Assembly: GCA_025200525.1 (NCBI GenBank)
Contig: CM045762.1
Location: 129,941,679-130,005,678, forward strand
DNA: 64,000 nt
Direction of reading: 5' to 3'
Source: Camellia lanceoleosa
Lineage: Eukaryota; Streptophyta; Magnoliopsida; Ericales; Theaceae
The position numbers and the translations under genes were made by a program. The notes beneath the pieces are model-generated. The model was not told the DNA's origin. It did not search any database and saw nothing but the letters and a program-made list of their open reading frames with translations. Shown here piece after piece: positions 54,711-64,000 of this stretch (positions are counted from its first letter, which is position 1; each line of letters opens with the position of its first letter).

Positions 54711-56923
54711 CTAAAACCGGAGGTTGGCAAGGCCCTCTTCCACAGTCATCAGATCATCTGCCCCCTGTTCAAGTCTGTCCCCCTGAATCACACATAATTC
54801 TGCTCTTTCTGGCAATCCTGCACTCAGCTCAGACTGGCCCACTGACTGAATGTACTCGCTTGGGTCATAGGTTCCTCCAGCACAATTCCCAGGCTGCTCG
54901 ATCCCAGACTCAACGATTCCATTTTCCTCTGAAACCTGCCCTGTCCCATCTTCGGTGGTCACCACCATCGGCTCAGATCGGGTTGTGGTGGTGTCCAACA
55001 TGCACAAGTCAGTGCAGTCAGGAAGGATCACCTCCGGCTTAGGTAGGTGGGAAGGAGTAATATAGATACTAGGATCGTAAGACACGACCCCAGTCTGGAT
55101 AAGATTGACTCTTTTGGGAGGTGGAGCTTGGTTATGTGTAGGGAGTGGATTGGTTGTGACGTTAGGTCTCTCTGGAGACAGAATCACATTTTTGTCAACG
55201 AGGTCTTGAATCTCGTGACGTAGCCTGAAACATTGGTCTGTATCATGACTGTGCTGCTGGTGATATGCACAGTACTTGGCTGGGTTGTGGGAGGGGGGAA
55301 GTGGATTTGGTAATGGCCTCGGCTCCAGGGGTTTTAGATGCCCCTTTCTGATTAAGACCCCCAGAGCCTTAGACAAAGGCATGTATAGCGGGGTGAAGGT
55401 TCTTTGGCCTCTGGGCTGGTATTTAGTGGTTTGGGTATTACTTCCGGATGCACCGAAGAAGGGTGTGGCTACCATGGGCCTTGGAAGGGGAGGGGGAATG
55501 GTGGCGACCATGCTAACCTCCGAAGCTCTTGATTCTTGGCGCCACTCAGACTGCGTTCTTTATTCTGTTAAATGTTCTCTGGGGTTGCTCCCTGTCCTGG
55601 TCAATCAGACCTTGCTTCATCGCATCCTCGATTTGTACCCCCATCTCGTGTAGATCCGAGAAGGTGGGGAAGGGGAGTACAATCATCTTCTGCATCAATT
55701 TTGGTTGGAGATTGCGCACAATCATCCTGATTTGGTCCTTATCAGTGGGCCTCAAAGTCATCATCGATGCCTTCGCCCTCCATCGAGTTATGAAATCTGA
55801 GAAAGTCTCTTTGGGCTCCTACCTCGTTGTTTCGAAATCACGAGTTGTAATCTCAATCTGGGTATTGTACGAGTACTGTGCGACAAAGGCCTCGGCCATT
55901 TCATCCCAACTTCTTTTTACCTCATCCTCCAACTTCCCGTACCAGATAGCGGCCACACCCGACAGGGTTCGGCCGAACAACGAAAGCTTTTGTGATCGGG
56001 TTAGGCCCATTGGCCACAGTATATCTGAGAATAACCAGGGGTGGACCATGGGATCCCCGGATCCGTCGAAACGATCAATCTGCGGCATCTTGAATCTATC
56101 TGGCAATGTTATGGCCACATCGGTATATCCGTCCTCGATATCCAGAATAGTCTTTACTCCTTGTGATTTCTTGAAAAACTTCTCGAGCTTGCTCAGTTTC
56201 AGAGCTGTATGGTCTATTTCGAACTTGAAGGGAGAGTCCGGGTGGTTGGGTGTATGGGTCTTGGACAGTTGAGGCGGAAGCGGGGGCGGAGCTGGCCCCG
56301 TTGGAAGGTCTGTGTCCTCTTGGATGTTCTGGACATTGGGTAAGGTGTTCTGGGTGTTTGGCAGGGCATTACGGGCGATGAGTGCTGCTTTCGGGTAATG
56401 GGGCCCCTGGTGGAGGAGGAACTTGATATGAAGCAGATGCCGCATTTTGCTGTTGCAGTCTAGTGATTAGCTCGGCCTGCTGGGCCATGATTGTGGCCTG
56501 CTATTTAGAGAACTCTACTTGGCGGGCAGCGTCCTCCTGCATTTGTTTCATGTTCTCATGCATTTGGCGCATCATTTCTTCTATCCCGGCCATATTCTGT
56601 TGGTCTCACTGATTGACCGGTATGTGTATTTCTATGGTGGAAACTGGAACCTCAACCCGACTGTTTGCTAGGGTAGACCACTGCCCCGGTAACCTCTGTT
56701 CAGACACACTGCGCTTCCTTGGCCCTCTCCTGACAACGGGGGGTAGAGAATGGAACACTAGATGTCCGTCAACCAGATCCTCAGATCGATTGAGCCGACG
56801 ACCTCTTGTCCAAAGTGCTTGGGGAATATCTACTGGGTCGGAAGCAATTGTGCTAAAACTGCCCCCTAGCAAAAAGATAAATAAAGCAAAAAGGAAATAA
56901 ATAACCAGATAAATGAACAGCAT
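54711..56923 (-). pseudogene. gag of the 24.7-kb element (broken)
   Basis: Minus strand in several frames. The N-terminal part (56923-56606) has WTRGRRLNRSEDLVDG. The capsid core (56445-55819) has KTILDIEDGYTDVAITLPDR, FDGSGDPMVH and GVAAIWYGKLEDE. The next part (55764-55546) has LRPTDKDQIRMIVRNLQPKL. The C-terminal part (55511-54711) has a Pro-rich linker and a CX2H-type knuckle, YCAYHQQHSHDTDQC. This Tat-type gag lacks the usual CCHC zinc knuckle. Frame changes near 55800, 55520 and 56460 interrupt it. It would package the genomic RNA. Confidence 0.8.
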
Positions 56924-57563
56924 GACAGCTTAAAATAAATACACAACACACAGTCAGGCATACAACACACGGTTGATAAGCTGAATACACACTGTCCTCA
57001 AATACTGATCACTGTCCCTGAATCACTATTCTCCAAAGACTGAATCAGATACCCGCAGATAACTGGTTCTCAAACACTGACTGATGCCCGCAGGCCTGAT
57101 GCCCAAACTCATAAACTGATACATGCATTCCCTGTAGAGATGCACTCTAAAAGCACATAACAGATAAGTAAGAGCCGAAACACCCCTATGTTGGGGTAGG
57201 GTTTCCCTGTCCTATTTTGTCAGGAGCTAGGGTTTCACTATGCACGCAGCGGTTTCAAACAACCTATATCGGGTAAGCAACCTATCCTAGTTTGGAATGG
57301 TCACTACGGATTTCGGTATGCACTAGGTCGAATGGTCAAAAAGGGTGCCCCGGTAAAACCGGGGTTTGTGTTCCCATACTGTCAGAGCCCATAGCCGATC
57401 AGCCTTATGGTCATGCCTTGACAAGACAGGCCTCCGGCAAATCGTTCGGGAATGGCAGATGGCAAACACGGTGTCCTAGGCACACCAATGCAAATGCAAT
57501 GCAAAGAGACACATAAATGAAATCAAAACAGGATATCACGAGTTCGAGTCAAGCCCTCTAAAA
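56924..57563 (-). other. 5' leader of the 24.7-kb element
   Basis: Untranslated region between PBS and gag. Short ACACAC/CTGAT-like repeats occur at 56940-57110. No ORF precedes gag here, unlike classical Ogre elements, which carry an extra ORF1. Confidence 0.55.
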
Positions 57564-57581
57564 TCCCCAGCAAAGTCGCCA
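57564..57581 (-). promoter_or_regulatory. Primer-binding site of the 24.7-kb element
   Basis: The minus strand reads TGGCGACTTTGCTGGGGA, starting 5 bases after the 5' LTR. This is the form I associate with Ogre/Tat elements primed by tRNA-Arg; the tRNA identity was not checked. Confidence 0.65.
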
Positions 57582-57586
57582 GAAAC

Positions 57587-60500
57587 TGTAAACAAGCCCG
57601 CGGGGGGACCTCACTACAGCTGGGACTTGATTTGTGTCACGGTTCTTAATCTTGAACCAAAGAGTCCAAATCCGGCAAATCGTTTTGAGAAAACAGATTT
57701 TTTTGAAAAGAAATGCCAAACATGGACTGCTTTGCCAGATATAGAGTCGCCACCTAAATATTTTATTTTTGGAAAATTTAGAAAACCCTGACTCGTTTGC
57801 CTAAGGCCACGTGTCCGTCATCACTAAAGTTGCCTCGGCTCGGGAACTTGGGTACGATTGGGGAAAGTCACTTCGTGAGCACCCCCGCTCGCCCGATCAA
57901 AGATCGGCCTCTACTAACCATGATATCTAGTTTTGAAAATATTGTGTGCTCTTATTCCGGTTATTAGCCTAGATTTACTATGTGATGCGCACAACATACA
58001 AATATAGACTGGGTCGCCTGAATTGGAACAAAACATTTCATGTTTGTTTATTTGAAAGATGGTTTGATGGTGCTACTCGCAAGTAGGCTAAGACGTGGAT
58101 TTGCCACCCTCAGGTGAGCTTAGAAAACATGATTTTGCCACTATCTAGTGGGCTTAAAACACACATTTGATGAACTATTCCAATTCAAATAACCCAACCT
58201 TCACCCACAGGCATTCAGGCAGTTATGTCACATAAGCAAATAGCCTCATGGTAAGCATGCTATTCATGGCAGCCCTCACACGCATGCAAGGATGCTAAAG
58301 CATAAAAACTCACCGAGTACTCCAAGCCAAAACAGAAACTGATTAGAAATCCATGCATGATCCTAAGTATACAGAAATGCCTAATGCAACACATGCAAAA
58401 ATGTAACCATAGCAGGATCGGCTATCCTAAACATGGCATATGGAATGCTACAGCTAGCACGTATTCAACTTGGAATTGAAATACAAATGCAGTTAGTATG
58501 ATGCGCCGAGCCCGGTGCATGCAAAACAGATGAATGAATGCAAACATGCTATCATACTGTATGCTAATTGAAACATGCCTAATCTAACCATCATAAGCTG
58601 GTAAATAAAAAGGAAGAAAGACGTGGGGTTGGAAGACATACATCGCACTCACGCACACTTATTACAACATTGCCCTCGCGCAGAGGGTCCGAAAGAATAA
58701 TATACAGTCCCGAATAAATAGTACAGTCCAAATATGTACAAAACCCAAATTAAATAACAAATTTAACTAGGAAAACACTAAATTGGCATGCAAGCCAGGG
58801 ACTGCCTCGACTCTACTTCGGATGATGAATGATGCATGTCCGGGTTGCCGTGGGCGGAAATCCATGGTGATGCCCCAATTAGCCTCTGTTTGCAATTATT
58901 CTTGGACTGTGTGCCGAGCTCCGGAAGGCTACTGATTCTTGATTTGCTGCAACAAAGAGCAGGAAAGGGGCATAGCAATGTATTTTCACAGATATATGCA
59001 TGCCTCGATCCTCGTGCCACCAATCACGCATCTCGATGCATGATGGCCGAGGAGTCGAATTGCACAACTCGATATGGAATGAATGCACATAAAAACACAA
59101 CAAAACCTAAACTCCATCATGGGTAATCCAGAGTGTTGGCGATTGGGGAATTGAGACACGTTCCGTCACTCGGAGTACGAAACCTGCCTCGTTTCCCGTG
59201 CTCGGGCTAACTCCTATCCCAAGCACAATGCAATATGCATGACATGCATGAATGCAACTAATATACAACCTGGCATACTCAATGCTATGAAATGGCATAC
59301 ACGATGCACGAGGTAACATGGCATACACAATACGCTAACATACAACCTAGCATACACAATGCTATGAAATGAAATGGCATACACAATGCATAATGAACTT
59401 ACACCAACACAAGTGGACCTCAGCCACACTCACATAGGAGGCCATTGGATGAAAACGAGACACTCGAGATGCATGCACATGTGCACGCAAACCGAGGACC
59501 GAACCTAAGGGACAAATGCCACTCTACCAAAGCATGGCAAGGCAAGGCATGGAATATGGCATACAAGCATGCAAATTTCAGTACCAAAATATGATGCAAA
59601 ACAGCCCCTAAACATGGAAACATGGCACCCGATGCATGAAATGAGACCCGAAACTCGAAACTAGGCGCATGGAATGACTTATAGCTATACAAAGCATGCA
59701 TTATTTGAATATGAAGTATGAAGACAGAATCAAGAAAGTCCCAAAACAAGCATATTTCCAGTTTTAAGCAAGACCAAAAGGTGAACACAAGTAGGGCTAA
59801 GCTAACATGCAAAAATGGCCCCGAAAGAGAGATAAAGAAGCAAGTAACAGCTTCTGGCCCTAAATGGAAAATAGCCCTTCAACAAAGTTGAAGAGGGGCT
59901 CAAAATGAAGCACTTTACAGTTTACATCAAGCCACGAAAACAAACACAAGTATGGCTAAACTATCATGCAAGAAATGGGCAAGTGATGGTTGCTGGCCTC
60001 AAACAAAGGAGGGCCCTTCAACAAAGTTGAAGAGGGCCCAAAACATGGTATTTTACAGTTAGTGACCAAACCCAAAACAGTGCACATGCAAGCTTAAAAT
60101 ACTATGCAAAATAAGGCCTAAAAAGATGTTTAAACACAAAGAGCAAAAAGGGAGCTTCAAACAGAAAAAGTCCCTTGATCAAACATGAAGAGGGGGTCAA
60201 AATAAGGCTATTTACAGTTTGGACCAGAGCCCAAAAATACAAGAACAAAGGGCTAACAAAACCTGCAAAAATGAGGCCAAAAGAGGGATAAAGAGGCAAG
60301 TGACAAAAGGAAGCCTCAAACAGTAAAGAGCCCTTCAACAATGTTGAATAAAGGCTCAAAATAAGCCACTTTTCAGTTTATAACCAAGCTGAAAACAATT
60401 TACAAATGAGCCTAAAATACTATGCAAGAAAGAGGCATACAAGAGAGGTAAAGAAGCAAGTGTAAAAAGGAAGCCTCAAACAGGGAGAGGCCCTTAAAAA

Positions 60501-61927
60501 AACATGAAAAGGAGCTCAAAATAATGCTATTTTCAATTAGGATCGGAGCCCAAATATGCAAGAAAGTATGGCTAATATATTGAGCAAAATAAGGCAAGAA
60601 AGAGGGAGGAGAAGACTTACCCTTGAAGACCAAATCTTTGACAGCCTTTGGACCAAGAAATGTTGCTCCTCGGCTCTGCAAAACAGCTCCAAGTGGCTAG
60701 AATGGAGGTTGGAGGTATGGTGCTATGGCTTGTAGAGTAAAGGGTGTAGGACTTGAGAGTTTGAAGGTTGGAAGAGAGGGAGAAGAAGGTGTATGTATGC
60801 AAAGCTCTTAGGCAATTTTTCCAACCCCCTAAACACAGCTGGGAGTGCTGGTTATATAGGCAAAAGAGGGGGGAGAAAAGGGGGGAAATGGAATTCAAAT
60901 TTCCTCCCAAAAATTTGCCCCCCCCCCCCGGATACAACATCTAGGGGAAACAGAGGGTACATTTGAAAGGAACAGGGGGTGGGGATTATGGCCGGCTGCT
61001 TTTCTAGGATTTAGGTAGCCGGACGGCCTTCCCCATGGCCGGCCGGCCAAGGTTCAGAAGGGTCAATGAAGATTAATGGCCGGCCATGCCAAAAAGAGGG
61101 CGTCCCATGTGTGCACAACACAACCATGTGGTCAAAAACAAGAGAAAGTGAACCAGGAGAGAGAAAAGGCCACTTTTAGGAGGGGTTCAAAAGGGTCACA
61201 CACAATTACTGGCCGGCCATGTGATATTGGTGGCCTCCCAGGTGTGTACAACACAAATATGTGGTTTAGGGCTAGAAAAAGTGGCCTTAGGGTGGTCAAC
61301 ATTGGCTTTCAAGTGAGAAAAACGGGCGGCGGAGGGCGATGGAGGAATAAAACTGGTTGTCAGAACAATTACTGGCCTTCCACCCTTCTACGACCTTCCT
61401 AACAGTGAAAATAAGGTCTCCAACAAAAATGAGCGCAAACCGATGCAAAATGAAGGTTCGGGGCCAAAAGCATGACGAGGCCCCAAAATCGTTAGGCACG
61501 GAAGTGGTGTACTACCACGAAGTTGGTCTCACGGACCACAGTGTCCCTCAAAAGGGAGTAAATAAGATGCATGCCAAAAACCGGAGCAACCGGAGGTGGT
61601 TAAGCGGTCCCAAACCGAGGCACATGACCAACGACTCAAAAACCGAACCGAACTCCAAAGCAGCATAAAATGGCCTACGACCACGAAACGTAGCCTACGG
61701 CCACTGGGAGATGATCTACGAGACCTCTCCCTCCCTTCTGGAAGAGAAAAAGAGAAAACCAATCCTGGTTCGCAAATCGAGGCAAAGCATGAAAGAGTCC
61801 GGAAGTCCGAAGGCAAGGCTCACAACCGAGACTCAGAAACCTTTGAACGAGCACGATATGCAACATCATCAAGCGCTCAATCGGTGACATCTGAGTCTTA
61901 AGGTCAGTCAAAAATGGGGTGTCTACA
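57587..61927 (-). repeat. 5' LTR of the 24.7-kb element
   Basis: 4341 bp, colinear with 37225-41608 except for small indels. One is a missing AATAAATAATACAGTCC-type unit near 58720, and others lie near 61460-61490. Its inner terminus is mutated (TGTAAACA instead of TGTAGACA). By eye the two LTRs are highly similar, so the insertion is moderately young. Confidence 0.9.
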
Positions 61928-63452
61928 CCTCGGTGTGGTTCTACATCTATATCCTTATTAAGATGCCTTAAACTAGGCCTAAGAATACCTAGGATGGGAT
62001 GAGGATGCAAAGATGCACCTAGAAAACATTTTCAGAATTTTTCAGAAAACAAGGGTCTCGCTGGAGCGTGGCTTTCTTCGTTCGAGCGAGCTTGTCAAAA
62101 CAGTGGGTTCGCTCAAGCATGGACTTCCTCGCTCGAGCGGTCTGTAAAAATGCAAAAAGTGCTGGATGTTGGAAATCTCTGCTCGATGCTCGGCCTTCGC
62201 TCGGCGTGAAGACCACGATCCTCGCCGGCGTAGGTTTTCTCGCTCGAGCGTGCGTCTGCGTGCACCAAGATTCTGAGAGCTTGAAATTTACGCTCGAGCC
62301 ACCATTTCTTCGCTCAAGCGGTGCTCAGAGTAAACAGTGGTCGCTCGAGCGTAGAATCCTTTGCTCGAGTGAAGAAGCCAAATTCTGGAATTTCCATATT
62401 TGCCTCCCAAGCTCAAACCAAGCATTCTATAGCTCAAAAATCGACCTTTTGGGCCCAATTTCTAGAAAACACATCAAAACTCAATATACAACAAGTTTCA
62501 AAGCTCAATTTGTGAAATCAAAGCCCAAAGGTGAGTCAATTAAATCCAATTTCAACCCAATTTTCATGAACAAGATAAACATGCAAACATGCATGAATTA
62601 AACTCAATTTTCAAGCTTCTAATTCATGCTCTAGAGAGCCAATTCTTTCAAATCAAGATGAAATCATGGTTTATGATCAAGAGATGGACATGCATGTACC
62701 AAATTCCATGAAATCAAACTAAAAACTCTTCAATGTACACATGCATGCATGTATCAAGCTATAATGCAACAACCTACAACCAATTCATGATCTAGAGCTC
62801 TTATCTACCATGAACATGCAGTAATTAATCTTGAATTCACAATAAAAAGGATGAAATCCTTACCTAAGTCTCCAATTATGAGAATATAAGCTCAAGTGTG
62901 CAAATTACTCTTCAATTCCATCAATTGCCAAGCAAAACTCAAGATGAAACACTCTTCTAGCTCACTCTCTCTCTCTAAAGTCAGTTGAGACAAGGAATAG
63001 GCCTGTTCAAATGTTGCATCTAAGTGTAATATAAAAATCAAAGTGTTTGAGATAGTGGGCTACTAGGGTGGCAAAGTGGTAAATATGCCAAACTATGTAA
63101 TTTATCAATATTGATCCAATTTCATCATACCAAATCAATTTTTAGATAATTACACCATAAAATCACATAAATTATGACGATCATAAAACGCTAATCGATT
63201 TCCGATTCGGCCACTGATAAGGCCTTTAATTAGCAATTTAAACACAAAGACATGAATAGATAATTTGGCAAGCAAACAGACAGAATGCCATTTAACTAAC
63301 ATATACTCAATCAATCAGTTTCAGATTTCAGTTAGTCAGTTCAGTATTTTGATTACTTCAGTTATTAATCACAATCAGTCTCAGTTTAACAGTAATCGGT
63401 AATCAATCAGTGATCAGTGATTAATCGGTGAACAGTAACGAGGGTTGTTACA
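61928..63452 (-). repeat. 3' LTR of second chromovirus, proximal part (U3)
   Basis: Minus-strand start TGTAACAACCCTCGTTACTG at 63452, directly after the PPT; same first 14 bases as the LTR at 17186. It runs to the insertion point of the 24.7-kb element and continues at 37224. It contains the CGCTCGAGCG palindrome array and no genes. Confidence 0.8.
62058..62371 (+). repeat. CGCTCGAGCG palindrome array
   Basis: Imperfect copies start at about 62058, 62078, 62109, 62129, 62179, 62198, 62221, 62241, 62291, 62311, 62342 and 62362. The spacings are mainly 20 and 31 bp, giving a 51-bp repeat with two palindromes per unit. It lies in the U3 part of the LTR, upstream of its TATA box once the 24.7-kb insertion is removed. 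Confidence 0.75.
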
Positions 63453-63470
63453 GTCTCCCCTCCTTAAAAA
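63453..63470 (-). promoter_or_regulatory. Polypurine tract of second chromovirus
   Basis: The minus strand reads TTTTTAAGGAGGGGAGAC, ending where the LTR begins. Confidence 0.85.
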
Positions 63471-63474
63471 GAGT

Positions 63475-64000
63475 TTAGTCCTCTAAACTCAAGCTACATT
63501 CGTTTTGGAAGAAAGCAGGATTCAGTGGAAACAGTTCATGATATCTTTTAGGCATGTCATCTTCCATTTCCCAAGTGGCATACACGCCACTATGGTTTTT
63601 CCAGTCAACTTTCACTAACGAGATCTCTTTATTTCTCAACTTCTTGATCCGTCTGTTCACAATCTGGATAGGCCGTTCTTCATAAGTGTAGTCATCACTT
63701 AGCACTACACGGGTCGGCTTAATCACATGGAAAGGATCTCGGAGGTAGTCCCTCAACATAGAAATGTGGAAGACGTTGTGCATATGCTCCATATCAGGAG
63801 GAAGCGCAACTTGATACGCCACTGGATTAATTTTCTCAATAATCTCATACGGTCCGACATATCTTGGCGCTAACTTGTCTTTGACACCAAAACGAGTCTG
63901 GCCTTTTATCGGTGTTACTTTCACAAAAACGTGATCACCCACTTCATATTCTCTGTCTCGCCTTCTGACATCTGCATAACTTTTCTATCGGCTCTGTGCA
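63475..64000 (-). pseudogene. Integrase C-terminus and chromodomain of a second chromovirus (continues beyond window)
   Basis: Minus strand. REYEVGDHVFVKV, then KLAPRYVGPYEIIEKINPVA and NVFHISMLRDYLRD form the integrase C-terminal GPY/F-type module. The chromodomain follows: LVKVDWKNHSGVYATWEMED. The frame stops at 63475-63477. A TAG at 63987-63985, inside SR-stop-KSYAD, interrupts integrase, so this copy is also damaged. It is the same lineage as the 17186 element but a different subfamily. Confidence 0.85.

Larger units (their letters stand above)
37225..61927 (-). mobile_element. 24.7-kb Tat/Ogre-type Ty3/Gypsy retrotransposon with two antisense genes
   Basis: On the minus strand: 5' LTR 61927-57587, PBS 57581-57564, leader, gag, G-patch-like segment, protease, RT, Gypsy RNase H, archaeal-type RNase H, integrase (to about 49104), a repeat-rich spacer, two genes on the opposite strand (48363-42999), PPT 41622-41609 and 3' LTR 41608-37225. 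The flanking 5-mers are CGTCG (37220-37224) and CCTCG (61928-61932), a target duplication with one mismatch. The second RNase H, the 4.3-4.4 kb LTRs, total size near 25 kb and AGAGGGGCAAC-type PPT identify the Tat clade (Ogre/Retand group). No ORF precedes gag, unlike classical Ogre. Many stops and frameshifts are present, so the copy is defective. It lies inside a chromovirus LTR. Confidence 0.9.

Noticed and set aside
52782..55653. Plus-strand frames of 100-250 residues across gag-pol
   Set aside because: They are shadows of the minus-strand polyprotein and show no domain.

Overview
The window is plant nuclear DNA, most likely from a eudicot with a large, repeat-rich genome. The evidence is Ty3/Gypsy chromoviruses, a giant Tat/Ogre-type element, PIF/Harbinger, CACTA, hAT and Helitron termini, a tRNA-derived SINE, plant-specific mobile-domain genes, and spliced fragments of plant genes. 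I see no intact single-copy host gene, and I cannot name the species.

Layout. 1-5400: a PIF/Harbinger transposase fragment, a G-rich minisatellite, a frameshifted 'putative plant transposon protein' gene, the 3' end of a Copia element, and a SINE with an 18-bp target duplication. 5400-10040: a CACTA-type region carrying a phytepsin-like aspartic protease fragment and other exon-like pieces, a hAT transposase tail, and a second CACTA terminus. 10034-15121: a G-rich minisatellite split by a 4.6-kb LTR. 15120-17185: AT-rich DNA with a Helitron-like 3' end and two exons of a glycine-rich RNA-binding protein. 17186-26864: a complete but inactivated Tekay/Del-type chromovirus. 26865-28675: a trinucleotide array split by a hAT element with a perfect 8-bp duplication. 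28971-33843: a 4.9-kb solo LTR with a perfect 5-bp duplication. 33844-36263: small remnants (tRNA-like sequence, LTR piece, LINE tail). 36264-64000: a second, minus-strand chromovirus whose 3' LTR is split by a 24.7-kb Tat/Ogre-type retrotransposon (37225-61927).

The 24.7-kb element is the main find. It has 4.3-4.4 kb LTRs, a PBS, a PPT and, on the minus strand, gag, a G-patch-like segment, protease, RT, a Gypsy RNase H, a second (archaeal-type) RNase H and integrase. Between its 3' LTR and pol it carries two genes on the opposite strand, both with introns: a plant mobile domain (PMD/MAIN-like) gene and a gene resembling the DUF7745 family. Each is preceded by a copy of the same roughly 83-bp GGCCGGCC-rich module and a TTTAAA box. 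Their strand explains how introns could persist: the element's genomic RNA carries them in reverse, so they are not spliced out during retrotransposition. All these genes now carry stops or frameshifts, so this copy is probably inactive.

Four LTRs of the same superfamily lie in the window: the pair of the 24.7-kb element and two solo copies. Gene products named here are inferred from motifs read by eye; no database search was run.
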